Shown piece by piece: positions 1 through 5,770 of a stretch of DNA of 10,586 bases (the stretch's first letter is position 1; each line of letters begins with the position of its first letter). The stretch comes from an uncultured Bacilli bacterium. GTDB lineage: Bacteria; Bacillota_I; Bacilli_A; RF39; UBA660. The notes beneath the pieces are model-generated. The model ran no database searches. It worked only from the letters and a program-made list of their open reading frames with translations, and was not told the DNA's origin. A program made the translations under genes and the position numbers. The stretch lies in contig CANQDN010000040.1 of assembly GCA_947593275.1 (NCBI GenBank), forward strand, positions 1 to 10,586, read 5' to 3'.

Positions 1-74
<74 letters not shown>

Positions 75-81
75 TTTTTTT

Positions 82-158
82 GGCCAGTTGGTGAAGCGGC
101 TTAACACACTGCCCTTTCACGGCAGCATTCACGAGTTCGAATCTCGTACTGGTCACCA
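82..158 (+). tRNA. tRNA-Glu (TTC)
   Basis: The acceptor stem 82-88 (GGCCAGT) pairs with 148-154 (ACTGGTC) with one G-U. The anticodon stem 109-113/121-125 closes loop CTTTCAC, giving anticodon TTC at 116-118. The T-loop TTCGAAT is canonical, and CCA is encoded at 156-158. It is the last tRNA of the cluster, followed after 16 nt by a terminator. Confidence 0.97.
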
Positions 159-174
159 TTTTAGATTGTAAATT

Positions 175-196
175 CCCTTAAAATAAGGGTTTTTTT
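175..196 (+). terminator. Rho-independent terminator of the tRNA cluster
   Basis: CCCTTA (175-180) and TAAGGG (184-189) form a 6-bp hairpin with an AAA loop, followed at once by a run of seven T (190-196). Confidence 0.85.
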
Positions 197-244
197 ATAG
201 TATTTTTTACTCTCATTTTAATTGTTATAATACTTTTTATCTAC

Positions 245-273
245 TTGATATTTTAAAGAAAATTAAATATAAT
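245..273 (+). promoter_or_regulatory. Sigma-A-type promoter of the 54-residue protein gene
   Basis: TTGATA (245-250) and TATAAT (268-273) are separated by exactly 17 bp. The start codon lies 29 bp after the -10 box, with AAGGAGA at 286-292, so the small gene is transcribed on its own. Confidence 0.8.
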
Positions 274-301
274 ATAAGTAGAATTAAGGAGAATTGGTAC
301 T

Positions 302-466
302 ATGGAAGAAAAGAAAAAACCTACTTTTCCAAAAGGCTTTTTCACTAAACTTAGGCCAACAATGAGTTTAAATAAAGCTCTTAAAGATGTAGAACCTTTT
401 AAATGGAGTGAAGATGCCCTAAAAGGAAAGAAAAAAGCAATACTATATTCTGCTAAACGTAAATAA
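302..466 (+). CDS. Small basic protein of unknown function (54 aa)
   Basis: This is an ATG-started frame of 54 codons ending in TAA. It begins MEEKKKPTFPKGFF and ends YSAKRK. About a quarter of the residues are lysine; there is no membrane segment, signal peptide or cysteine, so a cytoplasmic protein, perhaps nucleic-acid or ribosome associated, is a guess from composition only. Support for it being a real gene is strong for its size: a consensus promoter (TTGATA-17-TATAAT), Shine-Dalgarno AAGGAGA 9 nt before the ATG, and a terminator hairpin starting at its stop codon. It is monocistronic between the tRNA cluster and the candidate structured RNA. I do not recognise the family. A tryptophan and several aromatic residues in the middle (EPFKWS) suggest a small folded core. 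Confidence 0.75.
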   Translation: MEEKKKPTFPKGFFTKLRPTMSLNKALKDVEPFKWSEDALKGKKKAILYSAKRK

Positions 467-496
467 AAAATAACAGTCTAAAAATTGTTATTTTTA
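466..496 (+). terminator. Terminator after the 54-residue protein gene
   Basis: AAAAATAACA (466-475) can pair with TGTTATTTTT (486-495) around a 10-nt loop. The 3' arm forms the T-rich tail. It is AT-rich and therefore weak, but well placed directly at the stop codon. Confidence 0.55.
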
Positions 497-563
497 TTAT
501 GTTATATTTATCATATAATTTTTATATAAATACAAATAATAGAATTGAAGAATCAAATTATAT

Positions 564-597
564 TTGCTTTTTCCATAAAAACATGATAATATTATCA
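564..597 (+). promoter_or_regulatory. Possible promoter with an overlapping perfect palindrome
   Basis: TTGCTT (564-569) could be a -35 box with TAATAT (587-592, 17-bp spacer) as a weak -10. The -10 region is covered by the perfect 14-bp palindrome TGATAATATTATCA (584-597). The two halves, TGATAAT and ATTATCA, equal the half sites of the Bacillus Fur-family 7-1-7 box but lack the central base. A start near 600 would place the first nucleotides just before the structured units at 606-718. This is inference from spacing and sequence. Confidence 0.35.
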
Positions 598-605
598 CAA
601 GTTAT

Positions 606-661
606 AATTTGACTGCATTGTGAAGAATTTAATTCGAGGAACATATTAGTCAGTCTAAATT
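606..661 (+). repeat. Structured unit 1 of the tandem RNA
   Basis: The outer helix 606-615/651-661 (AATTTGACTG with CAGTC-T-AAATT) has one bulged T at 656. The inner helix is 617-622/642-647, and the apical GAAT/ATTC is 625-628/632-635. The conserved core TTGTGAAGAA (618-627) is followed by TTCGAGGAACATAT (633-646). Confidence 0.65.
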
Positions 662-669
662 TTAAGTGC

Positions 670-718
670 TGAATAGCGTTGTGAAGAACTTTATTCGAGG
701 AACATATCAGTCTATTCA
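670..718 (+). repeat. Structured unit 2 of the tandem RNA
   Basis: The outer helix TGAATAG (670-676) pairs with CTATTCA (712-718) without a mismatch; a further TTTAA/TTAAA pairing (661-665/722-726) is possible beyond an internal loop. The core matches unit 1 at a 61-nt offset. The inner pair G678-C708 replaces A617-U647 of unit 1. Confidence 0.65.
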
Positions 719-723
719 ATATT

Positions 724-751
724 AAAGGAACTCTTCCTAGAGTCCCTTTTT
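724..751 (+). terminator. Terminator of the tandem structured RNA
   Basis: AAAGGAACTC (724-733) pairs with GAGTCCCTTT (740-749) with one A-C mismatch and a 6-nt loop. The T-run is 747-751. On the minus strand the pairing is perfect through a G-U but no T-run follows, so plus-strand termination is favoured. The T-run overlaps the stop codon (750-752) of the convergent minus-strand gene. Confidence 0.6.
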
Positions 752-1133
752 AAATACCTATTTTTTCATTTAATTCACTTTCACTATAAATACGATAATT
801 ATATTTTTTAGAAAGCTGATTCTTTTCTTTCCCAATTTTAGCAAGAAGAAACTTTCTATTTTCCATACCATTATTTAACTTTAATTTATTATCCCGATAA
901 ACATTTAATAAATTAACATTATTTTTAAAAGATCTTCTTTCTTTTAAAATAGCTTTTAATTCTTTACAATATCGATAGCACTTCCCCGCATTCAAATTCA
1001 TATCTTCTAATTTATGATACAAATCAGATATTTTTAAATCAATATTTCTTTGCATATCCGGGATAGTCTTTTCATAACTATCTAATTCATCCAATAAATA
1101 ACTTATTTTTTTAATTTGTTCAAATATTTCCAT
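750..1133 (-). CDS. Small coiled-coil protein, phage-like, function unknown
   Basis: 127 residues, charged and almost wholly helical. Residues 5-35 (heptad-like leucines and isoleucines, LDELDSYEKTIPDMQ) and 55-115 look like coiled coil. There is a C-Y-R-Y-C pair of cysteines near residue 52-56 and a C-terminal YNYRIYSESEL segment. From memory, this pattern (LLDELDS at the front, ERR in the middle, IGK then YNxRxY at the end) resembles short uncharacterised proteins of Firmicutes phages and integrated elements. That is family resemblance, not a database result. The gene has its own promoter (TTGACT-18-TATAAT at 1183-1212) and a GAAGGGGG Shine-Dalgarno close to the ATG. No other phage genes are next to it, so it may be a relic or a domesticated gene. 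No function can be assigned. Confidence 0.65.
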   Translation of the reverse strand: MEIFEQIKKISYLLDELDSYEKTIPDMQRNIDLKISDLYHKLEDMNLNAGKCYRYCKELKAILKERRSFKNNVNLLNVYRDNKLKLNNGMENRKFLLAKIGKEKNQLSKKYNYRIYSESELNEKIGI

Positions 1134-1182
1134 AATCCCCCTTCAGTTTCCCTTTAAACAAGAAACTACTTTTTCTAAATAT

Positions 1183-1212
1183 ATTATATCAAACATTTGT
1201 TTTAAAAGTCAA
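1183..1212 (-). promoter_or_regulatory. Sigma-A-type promoter of the coiled-coil protein gene
   Basis: Read on the minus strand, TTGACT (1212-1207) and TATAAT (1188-1183) are separated by 18 bp, about 50 bp before the ATG at 1133. It lies in the 88-bp gap after the PF06541-type gene, which has no obvious terminator. Confidence 0.7.
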
Positions 1213-1221
1213 TATTAAATT

Positions 1222-1857
1222 TTAGGGAATAATTTTAAGTTTAGGAAACTTTTTCTGCATATATTCATCATTATAGTTTTCATCAATTATTTTAAATACC
1301 GGATTCAAACTCTCCCCTTTTATACGCCCACTGTAGCGAATTATAGCTAAACTAGTTAAAAGAATATTAAAAAACATAAAAAGACCAATTATATAGGTTA
1401 TTATACTAAATATTTTAGGATTGATTCTTTTTATAATTCTTTTTAAAAAGGGATAAATAAAATCTAGACTAACAATTGCAAAAACACCCCAAATAAGGCA
1501 ATATGGAAGATATATCCTCCCATTTAAATTCCAATTAAAATTAAGATAATTCCAAGTTGAAGTCCCAAAGAATATTTCTTGAAATAAACTCCCTAAATAT
1601 TCATATATACTCCCAATTAAACTCCCAAGAATAAATTTAACCAAAAGACTCTTATTTTTAAAGCGATACATTAAACTAATTATAATAACTAACCCAAAAC
1701 CATATATCGGTTTAAATGGCCCATAAAGTAATCCCTGTTTATTTATTAAATGACCATATTTATAGTAATGCCAGAAAGTTTCAATTAAAAATCCTCCAAC
1801 ACTTCCAATAATAAAAAGCCAAATATATTCTTTAAAATGCGGTTTATATTTTTCCAT
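1222..1857 (-). CDS. PF06541/DUF1113-type membrane protein (putative ABC-transporter permease)
   Basis: 211 residues with about five membrane helices (roughly 11-30, 45-65, 72-92, 115-138, 148-172). The family signature is clear: QGLLYGPFKPIYGFG at 41-55 after the first helix, a conserved tryptophan (W102), and NLNGRI with LPYCLIWG at 110-124. Proteins of this family are annotated as putative ABC-transporter permeases, but no transport partner or ATPase is encoded here and the biochemical role is not established. The ATG at 1857 has AGGTGGTGG a few bases upstream. The gene is divergent from the small membrane protein gene at 1965. TATAAT-like sequences lie at 1875-1880 and 1897-1902 (minus strand), but neither has a convincing -35 box. 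The C-terminal ~35 residues are charged and presumably cytoplasmic. Confidence 0.85.
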   Translation of the reverse strand: MEKYKPHFKEYIWLFIIGSVGGFLIETFWHYYKYGHLINKQGLLYGPFKPIYGFGLVIIISLMYRFKNKSLLVKFILGSLIGSIYEYLGSLFQEIFFGTSTWNYLNFNWNLNGRIYLPYCLIWGVFAIVSLDFIYPFLKRIIKRINPKIFSIITYIIGLFMFFNILLTSLAIIRYSGRIKGESLNPVFKIIDENYNDEYMQKKFPKLKIIP

Positions 1858-1936
1858 TTTCCACCACCTATTTAATTATATAAAAGAATAACTTAAATTA
1901 TATCCCACAATTTTAGTATTATTTATCTTAAAAGTA

Positions 1937-1945
1937 TGATAAAAT
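1937..1945 (+). promoter_or_regulatory. Possible extended -10 for the small membrane protein gene
   Basis: TGATAAAAT (TGn plus TAAAAT at 1940-1945) lies 19 bp before the TTG start, in the divergent intergenic region. No good -35 box is visible. Confidence 0.3.
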
Positions 1946-1964
1946 ATAGCTAGAGGTGTTTAAA

Positions 1965-2261
1965 TTGTCAAATTATTATCAAACTTTAAATAAAGAACAA
2001 AAAGAAAAAATTAAAGAAGAATATCGAAAAAGTTATCAAAATTCTGAATTAAATAACCGCCTAATTAGACTAAAAATCTATTCTATAATAAGTATTATAA
2101 TGGCTCTTCTAATTCTTGTTTTATCCTTTATTTTTGAAGATAAACATATTACCAGTATTTTAACCGCGATAGTTTTATTTATCGCCGCCACTATGTTTTT
2201 AATTGGTGAATATAAAATTAAATTAAATCTTTTAAATAAAATTGCTTTAAAAAGAAAATAA
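1965..2261 (+). CDS. Small two-helix membrane protein, unknown function
   Basis: 98 residues from a TTG start at 1965. A GTG at 1956 is in frame but lies inside the Shine-Dalgarno AGAGGTG (1952-1958), whose 6-nt spacing to the TTG decides the start. The N-terminal ~40 residues are charged and helical (NYYQTLNKEQKEKIKEEYRK). Two hydrophobic segments follow at about 42-60 and 67-85, joined by a short acidic turn (FEDKH), and the tail is basic (IALKRK). By the positive-inside rule both ends are cytoplasmic. No domain is recognised. It is monocistronic and converges on the Nudix remnant, with a shared bidirectional terminator that begins inside its stop codon. Confidence 0.7.
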   Translation: MSNYYQTLNKEQKEKIKEEYRKSYQNSELNNRLIRLKIYSIISIIMALLILVLSFIFEDKHITSILTAIVLFIAATMFLIGEYKIKLNLLNKIALKRK

Positions 2262-2288
2262 AGTTCTAATTCGAACTTTTATTTTTAA
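2251..2288. terminator. Bidirectional terminator between convergent genes
   Basis: AAAGTTC (2260-2266) pairs with GAACTTT (2273-2279). T-rich tails exist on both strands: 2277-2285 on plus, and the complement of 2251-2259 on minus. The stop codons of both flanking reading frames lie in the stem. Confidence 0.7.
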
Positions 2289-2755
2289 TTGCTTCTAAAA
2301 TATAACCATACTTTTCCTCTAATGTTTCATGTTTCATTACTAAAAAGTCTTCTTTAGTAATCTCTTTTTCATAAGTCTCATTAGGCCTAATAATTGTTCC
2401 TTTAAAAGAATTTATTTTATCTTCAAATAAATCAAGGATTAAACTAGCCTTCATTTTAGCAACTCCCATTACTTCTCCATCCGTAAAATTATAGTTATAC
2501 TCTTTATCATGAATATTTAAAATATACACATTAGCAAAAGCTCTATCTTTAGTTAAAACTCCATTTTTTTCTTTATCCATTTTCCAAATTTTAACTTCTA
2601 ATAATTCAGCTTCATCATAGTTTACTTGAATCCCTATTTCTTCTTTTACTTCCCGTCCAAATGCTTCTTTTATTGCTTCGCCCGCTCTAACATGACCAGA
2701 TGCTGTCGTATAAAATTTATGCGCATCACTTCTTATTTGAAAGTAAATATTCCAT
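2266..2755 (-). pseudogene. Nudix hydrolase gene lacking its 5' end
   Basis: An ATG at 2580 gives a 104-residue frame, but the same frame stays open upstream to 2832 and encodes a full Nudix box at 2697-2629: Gly, five residues, Glu, seven residues, Arg-Glu, two residues, Glu-Glu-Ile-Gly-Ile. It is preceded by the strand typical of the fold, YFQIRSDAHKFY then TTASGHV. A start at 2580 would lose the catalytic helix. The open frame has no ATG, GTG or TTG between the upstream stop and the Nudix box, and the usual ~40 residues before the QIRS strand are missing. The only well-placed start, ATG at 2755 (AAAAGGG in the end of trxA, 8 nt away), is in another frame and stops after nine codons. So this looks like a gene truncated at the trxA junction, or a frameshifted one. 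Nudix enzymes hydrolyse nucleoside diphosphate derivatives. An unusual start codon (ATT/ATA) or a sequencing indel is the alternative. Confidence 0.75.
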
Positions 2756-2756
2756 T

Positions 2757-3047
2757 TTATAACCCTTTTAATATACTTTCTATATAATCTTTGTTTTGAA
2801 ATCCAATAGATCTTTCTTTTAAATCTCCATCTTTAAAGAAACATAAGGTAGGAATACTCATTACCCCATATTCTTGAGCAATCCTCTCATGTTCATCAAC
2901 ATTTATTTTTAAAACATTCGCATTTATTTCTTCTAATATAGGTGCAAGCATTTTACATGGCCCACACCAATCTGCATAAAAATCCACAATCCAAATTCCT
3001 TCTTTAATAATCTCTTTATAATTTTCATCTTTTAAATGTTTAACCAT
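2757..3047 (-). CDS. trxA: Thioredoxin
   Basis: 96 residues, slightly shorter than the usual ~104-108. The active site WCGPC is at 27-31 after the central strand IVDFYAD, and the conserved cis-proline is at 66 in SIPTL. It is a cytoplasmic protein disulfide reductase that normally takes electrons from thioredoxin reductase (not encoded here). There is no signal peptide or lipobox, so an extracytoplasmic redox role is unlikely. The ATG lies inside the end of cvpA (8-nt overlap), with AAGGAGG six bases upstream in the cvpA coding sequence, so the two are translationally coupled. The gene ends against the Nudix remnant. Helix alpha-2 after the active site is conserved (KMLAPILEEI). A thioredoxin-fold paralogue such as a second trx is possible, but the sequence is ordinary thioredoxin. 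Confidence 0.93.
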   Translation of the reverse strand: MVKHLKDENYKEIIKEGIWIVDFYADWCGPCKMLAPILEEINANVLKINVDEHERIAQEYGVMSIPTLCFFKDGDLKERSIGFQNKDYIESILKGL

Positions 3048-3765
3048 TATTTTCCTCCTTATATTTATTTAAAGTTTCCTCTGCATCTTTAAAATTTAAT
3101 TTATGCGCATCAATTAGCTTTTGAGTAACCTCAGGAGTTACCACTTTATACTCTAACATAATATCTAATATTTCGGCATTATAAGCATCTTTAGAAATAC
3201 TATCCGCATATTTATCTTGTAATTTACTTATATCAACTATTGCATTATAAGTATCATTTGCCATTGATCCTATTATCGGTGTTTTATCAATAATACTGCG
3301 CGCTAAAGAGCTTTCCATCACTAAATCATGCGATAAATTAAATTGTAAAAGAACAAATAAGATTAAAAAACCAAATACTAATGATTCAACAAAACCTAAG
3401 ACCGCTCCAATAATTTTCGAAGGAATACCTAGAATAATCGTTGCATTTAATATTTTTTCAACTAACCCTGATATTTTAATAATTATCGATAAAGCACTAT
3501 ATAAAACCACAAAAACTAAAATATAAGATACTGCTTCATATAAAAGAATATTTAAAGTAACTAACCCATTCCAAGCTCCACTAAAATTAACAAATGGAAC
3601 ATAATTAAATAAAAAATCAGCAACCGGATTTTTAAGATAATAGCTAGCCACTACAACAATTATAGTTCCAATTAATGCTACTAAACTTCTAATTGCCCCT
3701 TTTTTAAAGCCAATCACTGCTCCACATAATAAAAATAATATAATAATCGCGTCTAATATTGTCAA
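3040..3765 (-). CDS. cvpA: CvpA family membrane protein
   Basis: About 241 residues with four hydrophobic helices in the first ~155, then a soluble helical tail rich in charged residues. The N-terminus (TILDAIIILFLLCGAVIGFKKGA) is the family signature, with the Gly-x-x-x-Gly pattern after the first helix. The CvpA/colicin V production family (PF02674) is conserved in many bacteria, and its role in Firmicutes is poorly defined. A GTG at 3774 is in frame, but it directly abuts AGGAG (3780-3776). A TTG at 3765 has about 10 nt of spacing and gives the usual short N-terminus, so I prefer it. In Bacilli this gene commonly sits with rnhC, mutS2 and trxA. Here rnhC is divergent, trxA follows directly and mutS2 is absent from between them. 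Overlapping weak TATAAT boxes at 3781-3792 probably serve this operon. Confidence 0.88.
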   Translation of the reverse strand: MTILDAIIILFLLCGAVIGFKKGAIRSLVALIGTIIVVVASYYLKNPVADFLFNYVPFVNFSGAWNGLVTLNILLYEAVSYILVFVVLYSALSIIIKISGLVEKILNATIILGIPSKIIGAVLGFVESLVFGFLILFVLLQFNLSHDLVMESSLARSIIDKTPIIGSMANDTYNAIVDISKLQDKYADSISKDAYNAEILDIMLEYKVVTPEVTQKLIDAHKLNFKDAEETLNKYKEENNG

Positions 3766-3780
3766 TTTTATCACACTCCT

Positions 3781-3792
3781 ATTATAATTATA
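3781..3792 (-). promoter_or_regulatory. Possible -10 elements of the cvpA-trxA operon
   Basis: Two adjacent TATAAT boxes on the minus strand (3792-3787 and 3786-3781) precede the Shine-Dalgarno. The matching -35 would be TTTCAA at 3809-3804, which is the exact complement of the rnhC -35 box, so the two divergent promoters would compete. The -35 is weak. Confidence 0.35.
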
Positions 3793-3803
3793 TACTAAAA
3801 TTT

Positions 3804-3832
3804 TTGAAAAATAAAGTAATATGTGTTATTAT
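3804..3832 (+). promoter_or_regulatory. Sigma-A-type extended -10 promoter of rnhC
   Basis: TTGAAA (3804-3809) and TATTAT (3827-3832) are separated by 17 bp, with the extended TGT before the -10. The start codon is 20 bp after the -10 box, giving a very short leader. Confidence 0.7.
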
Positions 3833-3852
3833 ATTAAAAAGAGGTGGAAAAA

Positions 3853-4773
3853 ATGACGATAGTATTTAAAATAAGTGATAACTTAAAAGATGACATGATT
3901 AAGTTTTATGAAGATAGAAAGTGTGAGAAAACTCCCCCCTATGCTATATTTCAAGTTAAAGACTTTGATTGTGTAACTACACTTTATGAATCCGGAAAAG
4001 TAATGTTTCAAGGTATCGGCGCGGATATTGAGGCTAGCTATTGGATTGAAGAAGAAAGAATTAAAAACGGTCGACTAATTGATCTTAATGGTAAAGAAAA
4101 AACTAAAGAAGAAAAGATATTCTATAATATTAGTACCATTGGTTCCGATGAAGTAGGAACAGGCGATTTCTTTGGACCAATTATTGTTACGGCAACTTTT
4201 GTCGATAAAAAAGATATCCCATTTTTAACTGATTTAGGAGTAAGAGATTCTAAAAAACTAACCGATATTAAAATTAAAAGAATTGCTCCCCAAATTATGC
4301 AAAAGATTCCTTATGCTACTTATATTTTAACAAATGAAGAATATAATAAAAATTGGAATCCTGAACTAAATATGAATAAAATAAAAGCTATTTTGCATAA
4401 TAAAGTTCTATCTGAAATTAAAGCCAAGAATTATCCTAGTAATAAAATAGTAGTTGATCAATTTGTTTATCCTGCCAAATATTATGCTTACTTAAAAGAT
4501 ACTCCAAATAAAGTTACAGGTATTACTTTTATGACTAAAGCCGAAGATAAAGTTTTAAGTGTTGCTGCAGCTTCCATAATATCTCGCTATATATTTTTAA
4601 AAGAAATGGCCAAATTAAACGAAGAATTTAATTTAGATATCCCTAAAGGTGCTGGTCCCCTAGTGGATGAAATTGGAATTAAAATAGTTAAAGAATATGG
4701 ATTTAATAAATTAAAAGAAATAGCTAAACTTAACTTTAAAAATGTCGAAAAAATTAAAAGTGGCCTCAAATAA
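3853..4773 (+). CDS. rnhC: Ribonuclease HIII
   Basis: 306 residues from ATG 3853. A GTG at 3844 lies in the Shine-Dalgarno AGAGGTGG and is not the start. Residues 1-~85 form the N-terminal TBP-like substrate-binding domain of RNase HIII (DUF3378). The catalytic domain begins at the diagnostic GSDEVGTGDFFGP (98-110), followed by DSKKLTD (132-138), VVDQF (200-204) and AEDKVLSVAAASI (230-242). The catalytic carboxylates are D99, E100, D202 and probably E231. The enzyme cuts the RNA strand of RNA:DNA hybrids in the cytoplasm and replaces or supplements RNase HI/HII in Bacilli. It is complete, with the usual family length, its own promoter, and a terminator at the stop codon. It is divergent from cvpA, a common rnhC neighbour. 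Confidence 0.97.
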   Translation: MTIVFKISDNLKDDMIKFYEDRKCEKTPPYAIFQVKDFDCVTTLYESGKVMFQGIGADIEASYWIEEERIKNGRLIDLNGKEKTKEEKIFYNISTIGSDEVGTGDFFGPIIVTATFVDKKDIPFLTDLGVRDSKKLTDIKIKRIAPQIMQKIPYATYILTNEEYNKNWNPELNMNKIKAILHNKVLSEIKAKNYPSNKIVVDQFVYPAKYYAYLKDTPNKVTGITFMTKAEDKVLSVAAASIISRYIFLKEMAKLNEEFNLDIPKGAGPLVDEIGIKIVKEYGFNKLKEIAKLNFKNVEKIKSGLK

Positions 4774-4783
4774 CCACTTTTTT
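4748..4783. terminator. Bidirectional terminator between rnhC and holA
   Basis: AAAAGTGG (4756-4763) pairs with CCACTTTT (4774-4781) around a 10-nt loop. A T-run follows on the plus strand (4778-4783) and on the minus strand (complement of 4748-4753). The rnhC stop lies in the loop, and the holA TGA adjoins the hairpin. Confidence 0.85.
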
Positions 4784-5724
4784 CATGCACTAATATCTAG
4801 AATAAATAATTCTAAACCAATAAATTTATCTATTTTACCACTTTTAATATCTAAATCTAACTTAGCTAATTTTTTTAAAATACTTTCTAATTCTGCTATT
4901 TTATATATAAAAGCATCTTTTAAATACTTATTTAACTGCCAATCTAATAAGTTAAGTCGCCTCATCATTTCATATTCTCTTACTCCCTCATTCTGAAGAA
5001 CTTTAATATTATACATATATCTAAAACTACGCGCTATTAAACTAATTAAAATAGTAGGTTCTACTTTCATAGTTTTTAAATCATTTAAAAGGCTCAAACT
5101 TTCACTTAAATCTCCTTTTGTTACAGCATCTACAAATAAGAAATTATTAGTATTAATAGATTTAGCAACTATCCGAGTAAGATCATTAAAAGAAACAACA
5201 CTATTATCTTCATAATATAACAAGATTTTCTCTACTTCCCCAATAACTAAATCATAGTTATTTAAAGAATTAGTTACAATATATTTAATACTTTCATCCC
5301 CAATTTGCAGATTATGTTTCTTAAAAATATCCTTTACTTTAGCTTCTATTTCATAACTTTTTAAATTATCTATCGTTATTAAAGTATATTTATCTTTTAT
5401 ATACTTAGTTATTTTTTTCCGCATATCTAATTTCTCATTAGTAATAAAAATAAGAATAGATAAACTATTAGGATTCTCCAAATACTTAAGAAGTATTTCG
5501 GTATTCTTTTCATTAACTTTACCTGAACCAAAAAAATCGGCATTTTTAACAATAATATATTTTTCTTCATTAAATAAAGAAAAGTAACCAGCTTCCACTA
5601 TTATCTCTTCCATCGTATTATTTGTTAAATCAAAAGTAACAACATTTTTACTATTTTTTACAATATCATTTACTTTTTCATTTATTAGTCTAAAACTACT
5701 ACCACTAATTAAATATACATTCAT
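4783..5724 (-). CDS. holA: DNA polymerase III subunit delta
   Basis: 313 residues from ATG 5724. The in-frame GTG at 5733 is inside the Shine-Dalgarno AGGAGTGG, 8 nt before the ATG. The N-terminal region is a degenerate AAA+ module: NVYLISGSS at the position of the P-loop strand, a VEAGYFSLFNEEKYIIVKNAD segment typical of delta (sensor for beta-clamp opening, SLF around residue 50), then the helical domain II and the C-terminal collar domain with RSFRYMYNIKVLQNEG and RLNLLDWQLNKYL. The protein opens the sliding clamp as part of the clamp loader. It lies downstream of comEC, the usual order comEA-comEC-holA in Bacilli, but has its own extended -10 (TGGTATAAT). It ends in TGA, which supports the standard code because a terminator follows directly. 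Sequence divergence is normal for this fast-evolving family. Confidence 0.93.
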   Translation of the reverse strand: MNVYLISGSSFRLINEKVNDIVKNSKNVVTFDLTNNTMEEIIVEAGYFSLFNEEKYIIVKNADFFGSGKVNEKNTEILLKYLENPNSLSILIFITNEKLDMRKKITKYIKDKYTLITIDNLKSYEIEAKVKDIFKKHNLQIGDESIKYIVTNSLNNYDLVIGEVEKILLYYEDNSVVSFNDLTRIVAKSINTNNFLFVDAVTKGDLSESLSLLNDLKTMKVEPTILISLIARSFRYMYNIKVLQNEGVREYEMMRRLNLLDWQLNKYLKDAFIYKIAELESILKKLAKLDLDIKSGKIDKFIGLELFILDISA

Positions 5725-5739
5725 ATCTACCACTCCTAA

Positions 5740-5748
5740 ATTATACCA
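5740..5748 (-). promoter_or_regulatory. Extended -10 promoter element of holA
   Basis: TGGTATAAT on the minus strand (TATAAT at 5745-5740, TGG before it) lies in the short gap after comEC, 15 bp before the holA ATG. The sequence at -35 (TATATC, 5768-5763) is poor, as is usual for extended -10 promoters. Confidence 0.5.
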
Positions 5749-5770
5749 TTAATAATTTAAAAGATATAGT

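Larger units (their letters stand above)
600..751 (+). ncRNA. Candidate structured RNA with two tandem units and a terminator
   Basis: Two copies of a 37-nt block (615-651 and 676-712, 33 of 37 positions identical, 61-nt period) are each enclosed by a helix whose sequence differs between copies but still pairs. Unit 1 has GACTG/CAGTC and unit 2 GAATAG/CTATTC, closed by the same G-C pair. Inside, A617-U647 corresponds to G678-C708, another compensatory change. An inner U-G-U-G/C-A-U-A helix contains a G-U that would be A-C on the other strand, so the plus strand is favoured. A conserved purine internal loop (AA opposite GAGGAA) and a short GAA/TTC hairpin cap each unit. The units are followed by a terminator at 724-751. 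There is no open reading frame of note in the stretch. I do not recognise a published RNA class. It could alternatively be DNA-level repeats or the 3' UTR of the convergent gene. Confidence 0.55.

Noticed and set aside
82..158. Integration (att) site at the tRNA-Glu 3' end, suggested by the nearby phage-like gene
   Set aside because: No second copy of the tRNA 3' end is visible in the window, and there is no integrase.
606..718. Possible CRISPR array or type III toxin-antitoxin RNA repeats
   Set aside because: There are only two repeats, with spacers that are part of paired helices and no cas genes. For a ToxIN-like system the toxin should follow on the plus strand after the terminator, but the next gene is convergent and coiled-coil.
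1956..1958. GTG starts at 1956, 3844, 5733 and 10337 (and GTG 3774 of cvpA)
   Set aside because: Each GTG lies inside or against a GAGGTG/AGGAGTG-type Shine-Dalgarno; an in-frame ATG or TTG 9-12 nt further on has correct spacing and was used instead.
4783..4785. UGA read as tryptophan (Mycoplasma code)
   Set aside because: holA ends at this TGA directly against a terminator, and the tryptophan codons checked in the window are TGG.
4587..4996. Two overlapping frames (4587-4790 minus, 4742-4996 plus) around the rnhC/holA junction
   Set aside because: Both run antisense through rnhC or holA coding sequence, have no Shine-Dalgarno and no recognisable domain; they are shadows.
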